Of a DNA stretch of 64,000 nucleotides, positions 17,557 through 25,300 are shown in pieces. Location: positions 1,178,001-1,242,000 of the forward strand of contig CAWBIJ010000004.1 of assembly GCA_963788975.1 (NCBI GenBank), read 5' to 3'. Numbering within the stretch: the first letter of the stretch is position 1; the number at the start of each line of letters is the position of its first letter. Both the position numbers and the translations under genes were made by a program. The stretch comes from VRUE01 sp963788975 (GTDB lineage Bacteria > Actinomycetota > Thermoleophilia > Solirubrobacterales > 70-9). The notes under the pieces were generated by a model. It was not told the DNA's origin and ran no database searches. It was given only the letters and a program-made list of their open reading frames with translations.

Positions 17557-18277
17557 GGAGGCCAACCTAGCCGTAGAGGCGGAGGAGCGCCAAGCCCCGA
17601 CGCGCTTTCCCTATGCCAACTGGGGCGCCGCGGCCGCAGTGCTGGGGGTGCCGCTGGCGATCGGAACGGGGCTGGTTCTGGGGGTGATGCTGGCGATTCC
17701 GGCGCTGATCGCCGAAGACCCGCCCGCCGGCGAGTCGACCAGCACAGCCAACGCGCTCGCCCAGCTCGGAGCGGCGACCGCCTTCCTGATGGTGCCGATG
17801 CTGATCGTGGCCCGGGGCGGGGCGAAGTCGATCGGAGAGGCTCTCGGCAGGCTGGGGGTGAAGCGCTTCCGGCCCTCGGCAGTGCTGTGGATGGTCGCCG
17901 CGGTCTTCGCCTACCTCGCCTTCGCTGCTATCTACGTGGCCCTGGTCGGCGAACCCGAACAGGAGGACATCGCCGAGGGCTTCGGGGCGATCCCGGTGCA
18001 GATTCTGCTGATCGTGTTCGCGGCGGCAATCAGCGAGGAGGTCTGCTTCCGCGGCTTCCTCTTCGGCGGCCTGCGCGAGCGTTTTCCGCGGGCCGCCGCG
18101 GCGCTGCTCAGCGCTGTGATCTTCGGCGCCCTGCACGCGCTGACCGGCATCAGCGCCGTGCCACCCCTAATCGCCTTTGGCTTCGTCCTCGCCCTGCTCT
18201 ATGAGAAGACGGGCTCGATCGTCCCCGGGATCATCCTCCACATGCTGAACAACTCGGTTGCGTTGCTGGCGCAGTAG
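17555..18277 (+). CDS. CPBP-family intramembrane metalloprotease
   Basis: 240-residue polytopic protein of the CAAX protease/bacteriocin-processing (Abi) family. The three catalytic motifs are present: EEVCFRG (EE-x3-R), FGALHAL (F-x3-H) and HMLNNS (H-x3-N), in membrane helices. Preceding helices include AVLGVPLAIGTGLVLGVMLAI. The ATG at 17555 is the only possible start before the first helix. In bacteria these proteins act in peptide maturation, immunity or stress; nothing here fixes the substrate. A strong hairpin follows at 18301. Confidence 0.9.
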   Translation: MEANLAVEAEERQAPTRFPYANWGAAAAVLGVPLAIGTGLVLGVMLAIPALIAEDPPAGESTSTANALAQLGAATAFLMVPMLIVARGGAKSIGEALGRLGVKRFRPSAVLWMVAAVFAYLAFAAIYVALVGEPEQEDIAEGFGAIPVQILLIVFAAAISEEVCFRGFLFGGLRERFPRAAAALLSAVIFGALHALTGISAVPPLIAFGFVLALLYEKTGSIVPGIILHMLNNSVALLAQ

Positions 18278-18300
18278 GGGGGAGGCGGCGAGCAAAGAAA

Positions 18301-18320
18301 CGGCCCGCAGAAGCGGGCCG
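18301..18320. terminator. Hairpin terminator after the CPBP protease gene
   Basis: Eight-base-pair perfect stem CGGCCCGC/GCGGGCCG with an AGAA tetraloop, 23 bases past the stop codon. A second hairpin at 18333-18350 (AGGAGGA, loop TTGC, TCCTCCT) follows. Neither has a T-run, so termination strength is uncertain; the second also faces the minus-strand tRNA-like gene. Confidence 0.6.
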
Positions 18321-18490
18321 AATCTGGGTGACAGGAGGATTGCTCCTCCTAAACGCCTGACAAGCCAGCTCAGGATACCAAGCAGGTAATGCTGAGAGGC
18401 GAAGACTGGGTCGCATTTTGGCGGGCGTCACCCCGCAGGCCGCATGACAATTTGCACCTCAACCCAATCTTCGCACTCTCAGACAATACA

Positions 18491-18583
18491 TGGCGGAGGG
18501 CGAGGGACTCGAACCCTATTCGGACGATATGTCCGAACTCGCGCTTGTCATGCGTTTGCCGTGACCTCACGGCGTCACCCTCC
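18491..18583 (-). tRNA. tRNA-like gene with 8/4 cloverleaf, long variable arm, apparent anticodon GAC
   Basis: 93 bases on the minus strand with encoded CCA. Pairing by eye from the 5' end at 18583: acceptor GGAGGGTG with CGCCCTCC (8 bp, one G-T pair), two linker bases, D stem GCCGTG/CACGGC (6 bp) with a four-base AGGT loop, anticodon arm with loop ATGACAA (T33, anticodon GAC), a 7-bp variable arm TTCGGAC/GTCCGAA with loop ATATC, T stem AGGG/CCCT (4 bp) with loop TTCGAGT, discriminator G and CCA. A normal 7/5 fold leaves a T-C mismatch and lacks T8, so 8/4 fits better. The anticodon stem has only three good pairs. The shape recalls tRNA-Sec and the non-canonical allo-tRNAs; the G discriminator and long arm suggest serine charging. 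It could also be a degenerate tRNA. Confidence 0.65.
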
Positions 18584-18713
18584 GCTATCGCTGAACCTAG
18601 TCTCGGATTTGGCTATTTCAAGCCATGTTTCACTCATTTGACAGAGATTTGACTGACTTGGCCCAGAGATGTTCGAAAGCGCCCCGCCGGGCCATCGGTA
18701 AGAATCCCTGGTC

Positions 18714-19706
18714 GTGAGTCGTCGTCTCGTCCCCGCGCTGGTCCTCGCCGCCCTGATGATGGCGCCGGCGACGGCAGTGGGGGCGCCGCTGCCCGGCAAA
18801 GGGGCGGCGAAAGCGCCCAATGCCCCTGCGCCCACCGGGCCGGAAGCGGCGACGGTGAAGATCCGGGTCGGCCACCTCAGCGGCGGCAAGGCCCAGATCA
18901 TGAGCAAGGTGCCGGTGATCGGCACGCTCAGCCCGTTCGTCCCCGGCCGGCGCGCCGAGGTCAGCTTCTTCCTCAACGGCAAGCGGATCGAGCGCAAGAC
19001 GGTCAAGGTGAGCAAAGGCAGGGGCGACTTCGGCGTCTTCCGCGCGAAGATCCGGATCGAGAAAGCCGGCAAGTACGCGGCGAGCGCCAAGCACGTCGCC
19101 ACCGCGACGCTCGGCGGCGACAGCACGGTGCGCAAGAGCTGGCGAGTGAGCTTCCCCTCGCTGCACCAAGGCGAGTGCAGCGACGTCGTCGTCGGCTTCA
19201 AGAAGGCGATGCGGAAGCTGGGGTACATCGCCAACGACGGCCGCTGCCTCGGCGGCAAGACGGCGCGCGGCATCCTCGCCTACCGCAACGTCAACGACAT
19301 GACCCGCAGCGCCCGCGCCGGCAAGGGCCTGGTCAAGCGCGTCTTCGTGGGCCGCGGCGAGTACCGCGTGCGCCACCCGGGGGCCGGCACGCACGTCGAG
19401 GCACCCCTCTCCAAGCAGGTGCTGGTCTTCGCCGAGGGCGACAAACCGGTGGCCGTCTACCCGATCTCCTCCGGCAAGTCCTCGACCCCGACCGTCACCG
19501 GCCACTTCGAGTTCATCCGCACCGAACCGGGCTACAACTCGCACGGGATGTACTACTCCTGGTACTTCTACGGCGGCTACGCCGTGCACGGCTACGAATC
19601 GGTCCCCGACTACCCCGCCAGCCACGGCTGCCTGCGCACCTTCATCGCCGACCAGCCCGAGATCTACGAACGCATCCAGTTCGGCGAAGACATCTTCGTC
19701 TTCTGA
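18714..19706 (+). CDS. Exported L,D-transpeptidase (YkuD domain)
   Basis: Forms 3-3 or related crosslinks in peptidoglycan. 330 residues: signal peptide about 1-23 (LVPALVLAALMMAPATAVGA), an Ig-like/unknown domain to about residue 140, a peptidoglycan-binding-like helical region around 150-195 with KKAMRKLGYIANDGRCLGGKT split over residues 163-183, then the YkuD catalytic domain with VHGYESVPDYPASHGCLRTF containing the active-site His, Ser-His-Gly-Cys and Arg. GTG start at 18714. Together with the class A PBP it indicates a wall with both 4-3 and L,D crosslinks. First gene of a same-strand run reaching 22156. Confidence 0.92.
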   Translation: MSRRLVPALVLAALMMAPATAVGAPLPGKGAAKAPNAPAPTGPEAATVKIRVGHLSGGKAQIMSKVPVIGTLSPFVPGRRAEVSFFLNGKRIERKTVKVSKGRGDFGVFRAKIRIEKAGKYAASAKHVATATLGGDSTVRKSWRVSFPSLHQGECSDVVVGFKKAMRKLGYIANDGRCLGGKTARGILAYRNVNDMTRSARAGKGLVKRVFVGRGEYRVRHPGAGTHVEAPLSKQVLVFAEGDKPVAVYPISSGKSSTPTVTGHFEFIRTEPGYNSHGMYYSWYFYGGYAVHGYESVPDYPASHGCLRTFIADQPEIYERIQFGEDIFVF

Positions 19707-19718
19707 GGTGAGCGAGAG

Positions 19719-20129
19719 GTGATTGGCGAGAGGGCGCTGAAGGCGGTCCTCGCCTTTATTGCCGTCTACCACATCGCGCTCGGCCTGCTGCAGTTGCTCG
19801 CCCCCGGGACGTTTTTCGACGAGATCGGCAACTACGGGATCGAAAACTCGCATTACGTTGGCGATGTGGGGGCTTTCACTCTTGCCTTCGGCGTCGCGGT
19901 GGGGATCGCGGTCGTGCGCCCCTCCTGGCGGGCGCCAATGCTCTGGCTGGGGGCGCTCTGGTACGGCTTCCACGCGATCAATCACGCCTTCGACACAGGA
20001 GAGGCGCGCAGCGAGGGCCGCGGCTGGGCCGACACGCTGCTGATCGCCTTCGGGGCGTTTGCATCCGCCTGGCTGGCGCGGGTAGCGGAACGGCTGAACG
20101 GATCCGATTCGGAGAGGAGCGCACTATGA
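19719..20129 (+). CDS. DUF4345-like four-helix membrane protein
   Basis: 136 residues, four hydrophobic helices (LKAVLAFIAVYHIALGLLQLL, VGAFTLAFGVAVGIAVV, PMLWLGALWYGFHAINHAF, TLLIAFGAFASAWLA). The FHAINHAFD motif in helix 3 and YHIALG in helix 1 resemble DUF4345/small membrane proteins found beside dehydrogenase-like genes. GTG start 12 bases after the transpeptidase stop; its stop overlaps the next ATG by four bases, so it is coupled to the epimerase-like gene. Function unknown. Confidence 0.75.
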   Translation: MIGERALKAVLAFIAVYHIALGLLQLLAPGTFFDEIGNYGIENSHYVGDVGAFTLAFGVAVGIAVVRPSWRAPMLWLGALWYGFHAINHAFDTGEARSEGRGWADTLLIAFGAFASAWLARVAERLNGSDSERSAL

Positions 20130-21061
20130 AGGTCTTCATCGCGGGAGCGAGCGGAGCGATCGGCAGGCCGCTGGTGCGCCAGCTGGTTGCCGCCGGCCAC
20201 GAGGTGACCGGGATGACGCGGCGCGAGGAGCGCGCGGAGGAGATTCGCGCCACTGGGGCGAGTGCGGTCGTCTGCGACGTCTTCGACCGTGAGGCGCTCG
20301 AGGCGGTCGTGAAGGAAGCTGCGCCTGAGGCCATCGTCCACATGCTGACCGCGCTTCCCGCCCGGATCGACTGGAAAGCCAGCGACCCGCTCGGCCCAAC
20401 CAATCGGGTGCGCAAGGAGGGGACCCGCAACCTGATCGATGCCGCACGAGCCGCGGGCGCGCGGCGGCTGGTGGCGGAGAGCGTCGCCTTCCTCTACGCC
20501 GCGCGCGGAGACTGGGTCAAGGACGAGGACGCGCCGCTGTTCAAGGGCGCGCCGGCGCCATTCGGCGATACGGTTGAGGCGCTCGCCGATCTCGAGCGGC
20601 AGGTCCGGGGCGCCGAGGGCCTCGACGGGGTCGTCCTGCGCTTCGGCTGGTTCTACGGCCCCGGCACCGCCTATGCCGCCGACGGCTCACAGGCCGACGA
20701 AATGCGCAAGCGTCGCCTGCCCGTCGTCGGCAAGGGCACCGGCACCTTCTCCTTCATCCACGTCGAGGACGCCGCCTCGGCGGCGGTCGCCGCGGTCGAG
20801 CGTGGCGGCCCCGGCACATACAACGTCACCGACGACGAGCCCGCGCCGATGCGCGAGTGGCTGCCGGTCTACGCCGAGGCGCTGGGCGCCAAGCCGCCCC
20901 GCCGCGTCCCGGTCTGGCTCGCCAGACTGGTCGCCGGCCGCGCCCTCGCCGGCAACGCGGTCGAGCTGCGTGGCGCCTCCAACGCCAGGTTCAAGAGCGA
21001 GCTTGGCTGGCAGCCGCGCTACGCGAGCTGGCGCCAGGGCTTTCGCGAGGCGCTGGGGTAG
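20126..21061 (+). CDS. NAD(P)-dependent epimerase/dehydratase-family protein
   Basis: 311-residue extended short-chain dehydrogenase. N-terminal Rossmann motif KVFIAGASGAIGRPLVRQL gives the G-x2-G-x2-G nucleotide loop; VVCDVFDREALEAV is the adenine-ribose side. The usual catalytic Y-x3-K is not obvious: residues around VAESVAFLYAARGDW suggest an atypical active site, as in NAD(P)-binding subfamily members with altered catalysis. C-terminal part contains VVLRFGWFYGPGT, FSFIHVEDAASA and YNVTDDEPAPMREWLP, typical of the family. ATG overlaps the preceding stop (ATGA). Confidence 0.85.
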   Translation: MKVFIAGASGAIGRPLVRQLVAAGHEVTGMTRREERAEEIRATGASAVVCDVFDREALEAVVKEAAPEAIVHMLTALPARIDWKASDPLGPTNRVRKEGTRNLIDAARAAGARRLVAESVAFLYAARGDWVKDEDAPLFKGAPAPFGDTVEALADLERQVRGAEGLDGVVLRFGWFYGPGTAYAADGSQADEMRKRRLPVVGKGTGTFSFIHVEDAASAAVAAVERGGPGTYNVTDDEPAPMREWLPVYAEALGAKPPRRVPVWLARLVAGRALAGNAVELRGASNARFKSELGWQPRYASWRQGFREALG

Positions 21062-21064
21062 GCA

Positions 21065-22156
21065 GTGGAGCCCGACGCCGTCGAGATCCGGGTGCTCGGC
21101 TGCCTGATCGAGAAGCAGCGCACGACGCCGGACACTTACCCGCTCTCGCTCAATTCGCTGCGGCTGGCTTGCAACCAGTCGACCAACCGCGACCCTGTGG
21201 TCGAGTACGACGAGCAGACCGTGGTGGAGGCGCTGCGGCGACTCGCCTTAAGGGGGTGGACGCGACTGGCCAGCGGCGCCGGCAGCCGCGCCCGCAAGTA
21301 CCGCCACTTACTGAACGAAGCGATCGGACTCGACGATGCTGAGATCTCGGTTATGGCGGTGCTGATGCTGCGCGGGCCGCAGACTCCCGGCGAGCTGAAG
21401 CAGCGAGGCCAGAGGCTCCACAAGTTCTCCGGCCTGGACGAGGTGCACGAGGTCCTCGACCGCTTGGTCGAGCGCGAGCTGGTCAGTCGTCACGCGCGTC
21501 AGCCGGGTCAGAAGGAGGACCGCTACGAGCAGTTGCTCGGTGAGGGTTCGTCGGAAACTTCATCGTCATCGCCCGCGGCGAACGACCTCGATGTGGCCAA
21601 GGCAACTTTGCTCGCCGAGCTGCGCGAGCACTCACTGGTGATGGGTGAGGTGACGCTCTCCAGCGGCGCCACCGCGCAGTACTACGTCGACGCCCGTCGG
21701 GCCCTGCTGCGCCCGGCCGGCTTCCGCGCCGCCGGCGGGCTGATCGCTGACGCCGCAGTGGAGGCGGGCGCGACCGCGGTCGGCGGCCCGGCGACCGCTG
21801 CGATCCCACCGTCCTGCGCCGCTCTCGCGGTCCCCGCCGGCAAGGACCTGGTTGGCTTCTTCGTCCGCGGCGAGCGCAAGCAGCACGGCCTGCAGCGCTG
21901 GGTCGAGGGCCCGGTCGAGCCGGGCGACCGCTGCCTTGTCGTCGAGGACACCGTGACCAGCGGCAGCTCGACCGTGGCCGCGATCGAACGAATCCGCGAG
22001 CAGGGCCTCGAGATCGCTGGGGTAGTCGCTGTCGTCGACCGCCTGGCCGGGGGAGGCGAGGCGATCGAAGCCGCCGCGTCCGCTCCCTACAAAGCCCTGC
22101 TCACGATCGACGAGATTTACCCCGACCGCCCTGACCGAGGTGATGCCCAAAGCTGA
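21065..22156 (+). CDS. Fusion of YceH (DUF480) and orotate phosphoribosyltransferase
   Basis: 363 residues with two distinct parts. Residues 1-160 match YceH/DUF480, a tandem winged-helix protein: EIRVLGCLIEKQRTTPDTYP, LNSLRLACNQSTNRDPV, ALRGWTRL, AEISVMAVLMLRGPQTPGEL and RQPGQKEDRYEQLL. A Ser-rich linker (about 162-172) follows. Residues 175-363 match PyrE: SLVMGEVTLSSGATAQYYVD, RRALLRPAGFRAAGGL, VRGERKQHGLQRWVEGP (catalytic Lys and His in the RK-x-HG loop) and the PRPP-binding CLVVEDTVTSGSS. PyrE makes OMP from orotate and PRPP. The frame is continuous with no internal stop. GTG start three bases after the epimerase-like gene. Confidence 0.9.
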   Translation: MEPDAVEIRVLGCLIEKQRTTPDTYPLSLNSLRLACNQSTNRDPVVEYDEQTVVEALRRLALRGWTRLASGAGSRARKYRHLLNEAIGLDDAEISVMAVLMLRGPQTPGELKQRGQRLHKFSGLDEVHEVLDRLVERELVSRHARQPGQKEDRYEQLLGEGSSETSSSSPAANDLDVAKATLLAELREHSLVMGEVTLSSGATAQYYVDARRALLRPAGFRAAGGLIADAAVEAGATAVGGPATAAIPPSCAALAVPAGKDLVGFFVRGERKQHGLQRWVEGPVEPGDRCLVVEDTVTSGSSTVAAIERIREQGLEIAGVVAVVDRLAGGGEAIEAAASAPYKALLTIDEIYPDRPDRGDAQS

Positions 22157-22331
22157 GACGGAAGTCTTTTTCTCAAAAACATCTCCTTGACATTTAAAAA
22201 GGTCTCTGTTTTCATAGCCCCATCGTCCGTTTGCGGGCGACCAGGGAAACCAGAGGGACCACCGAGCCTCGCGGGAGGGCCGCCCAGGGAAGCGGCCGCA
22301 AGAGGGGCTCACGGGACAAGGAGAGAGCTAC
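22157..22331 (+). promoter_or_regulatory. Promoter and structured leader of the surface-protein genes
   Basis: AT-rich stretch unusual for this genome carries TTGACA at 22187-22192; 17 bases on lies TTTCAT (22210-22215), a weak -10. The following leader can fold into a junction: outer GAGCC (22264-22268) with GGCTC (22306-22310), enclosing CCTC/GAGG and GGCCGC/GCGGCC (22278-22283 with 22292-22297, loop CCAGGGAA). A Shine-Dalgarno AAGGAG sits eight bases before the GTG start at 22332. Promoter call is by eye only. Confidence 0.4.
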
Positions 22332-25300
22332 GTGAGACGCCACGCGAAGGCATCGCCCGCGGGATCTACTTCGAGCAGGGGCAATGCCCTCGGCTCCATC
22401 CACCTTGTCCTCGTGGCGCTCTGCTCCTTGCTCGCCCTCACCTTGCTCACCCCTGCGGCCAACGCCGCTCCCGGCACGAAGGGCGTCGTCTCCTGGATCG
22501 GGACCGATACCTTTGGCACCCTCGGCGGCCAGTTCATCGGCCCCACCGGCGTTGCCGTCAACGACACGAGCGGCGACGTCTACGTAGCCGATCGCTTCAA
22601 CAACCGCATTCAGCAGTTCTCTTCCTCGGGCGCCTTCATCAGGGCCTGGGGTTTCGACGTGATCCAACCGGGCAAACCGGGCGATCTCGGCAACGAAGTC
22701 TTCGAGGTCTGCACCGTGGCGGCGGACTGCAAGGAAGGGATCGGCTTCGTCTCTCCAGCCCCCGGAGGAGAGCTCTCCTCCCCACAGGGAATCGCGATCG
22801 ACCAGTCAGACGGCTCGGTCTACGTCTACGAAGAATTCACCCGGGTGCAGAAGTTCTCCTCTACGGGAGCCTTCCAGCTAGCCTTCGGCAAGGACGTCGA
22901 CACAGGCGGCGGTGCCGGCGCCGAGGTCTGCACCACCGCCGCCAACTGCAAGGCGGGCGAACCAGGCACGCTAGGCGGAGAGTTTGGCTTCACTTTCTTC
23001 GGGCTTCAACTCGCCGTTGTCCCGGCTGGTGCCCCCAACGCCGGCAACGTGATCGTCGCCGACCCCGCCAACCGCCGCGTACAGGAGTTCACATCCGCAG
23101 GCACCTTCGTCAGAACCTTTGGCTTCGACGTCGCGGGAGCTGGAGCTGGGGCCGATAACACTGGCACCGAATTCGAGGTCTGCACCCAGACGGTGGCAGG
23201 GGCGGCCAACTGCCAGGCAGGAACGGCTGGCTCTGGCATTGGCCAGTTTGCCAGCAGCCAGCCCAGAAGCGTGGCTGCCGACACCACCGGCGCCATCTAC
23301 GCGGTCGAGTCGGAATCCAACAATCGGGTGCAGAAATTCACCCCCCAGGCAGGCCCACCACCGCTTGCCCCTACGGTCTTCGCCGAAGCGCAGCTCTCGG
23401 GCTCACCCGGACCGACAGACGTAGCCGTCGATCCCTCCAACAACCACGTCTACGTGACCAAGCCGAGCTTCTCGCCATCCGATCGCCAGGTGCGCCAGCT
23501 CGATCCAGCAGGCGCCCTGCAGTTCACCCACGGCGCAGGCAGTGACCTAACCAACGCCTCTGGCCTCGCAGTCAAGGCAGGGGATGGGCCGATTTACCAG
23601 TCCTCATCCACCGGTGGCCAGCGCGTCTACATCCTCGACAACCTCACTCCTCCCACAGCGGAACTGGATACTCCGGCGATCACGGCGATCACCTCGACCA
23701 GCGCGATGCTGCACGGCAAAGTCAACCCCAACGGTCCGCCCGACGTCAGCTACCGCTTCGAGTACTCGCTAAACGGGACGGATTGGAGCCCGGCTTCGAC
23801 GCCTGACACCCTGCTCGGCAGCCAAGTCACGACCCAGTCGGTCAGTGAGCTGCTGAAACCAGGAGTAGGCCTCGAACCGAACACGCTCTACCACGTGAGG
23901 GTCGTCGCGACTCGACCCTTCAACGCACCCGTCGCCAGCGCCTCGACCACCTTCAAAACTCTCGCCGGAGCGCCGATTGCCGAGACCACCGGCGCCCCGG
24001 TACGAACCACCACCACCGCGCAGCTGAACGGCCGCTTCGTCGCCTTCAACTCGCCGACCGACTACCACTTCGAGTACGGCCTGACCGACTCCTACGGGCA
24101 GAGCACCCCGACTCAGCCAGGCGGCTCTGACCCTGTCTACCAACTGGTCACTGAAGAGATCACTGGCCTTGAGCCCAACACCACCTACCACTACCGCCTC
24201 GTTGCCGACAACGGCGCCTCCGGTTCTCCTGTCTTCGGTGAGGACATGACCGTGACGACACGGGCGTCGGATGAACCGCTCACGCATGGAGATTTCCCTG
24301 GCCCCGTTGGCTCAGACCGGGCCTGGGAGATGGTCAGCCAGCCAGACACGAGTGGGAATCCGGCGACCACCGCAACCGCCATCTCAGATGATGGCAATCG
24401 AGTGGTTTACATGATCTCAGGTGGGGCTGAACATTCAGAATCTTCAAGCATCTTCAACCAACTGTTCGCTGAACGAACCCCTAAAGGTTGGCAGACAAAT
24501 GGCATCTTTCCCAAACGCGCGGAAGCGAATGCTCCTACCTGGGGAGACCCGACCGGAAAACGTGACCTGTCCGAATTCGTCGGAATCAACTACTCTTTCA
24601 CGGGAGTAACTCCTACGTCCTGGCGGATGTTCCCCGACAAACCTGCCGAAAAGGTATTCGGTATTCCCGCGACGGAATGGGGATCAGGAGTGACAGTCGT
24701 CTCGGACGATGCCTCAAGGGTAGCCTGGGGTTTGACGGGCCCGCAGGATCCCGACTACCCAGTCGCACCTGGAGTTGAGCAGCTCTACGACGTCACCTCC
24801 GGTGAGCCGCACTTGATCAGCCTCATGCCCGATGGCAGCGTTCCTGCCTGCCCAATCGAAGGAATCCCGACAGTAATTCAGACACAGCAAAGAAGAAAGT
24901 GGATTACCGAAGACGGTTCACATGCGTTTTTCGGCAGCCGGGGCAACAACAGCTGTGGATCATCCAGTTCGCAACTGTATGTACGAGACATTGAGGCCGA
25001 AGCAACCGACCTGGTATCTGGGCCGCCCGCCTCGGGACTTAACTGTGAGGGGCTCTTCATCAAGTCCACTCCCGGGGCCGGCTTTTTCCTGACAGCGAGC
25101 CGGCTCGTCGCAGAGGATTCGACCCCCACAAGCTGTTTCGCCGGAACCGGCAAGGATGTTTACCGCTATGATCTTGGCAACGGATCACTGGATTGCGTGA
25201 CGTGTGTGGTCTCTGGTGTCGACGCCAACGTAAATGGTGAAGGACCTTACTTCGCTAATCAATATGTCGGCGTCTCCGAAGACGGCTCGCATGTTTATTT

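Noticed and set aside
18491..18583. Selenocysteine tRNA (selC)
   Set aside because: The D arm and variable arm are Sec-like, but the loop has no TCA anticodon and the acceptor/T domain is 12 rather than 13 bp; no selA or selB genes are near.
22235..22320. c-di-GMP (GEMM-I) riboswitch in the leader
   Set aside because: CAGGGAAACC and GGGACCACCGAGCC look similar to consensus parts, but the GNRA tetraloop and receptor helices cannot be formed with the spacing seen.
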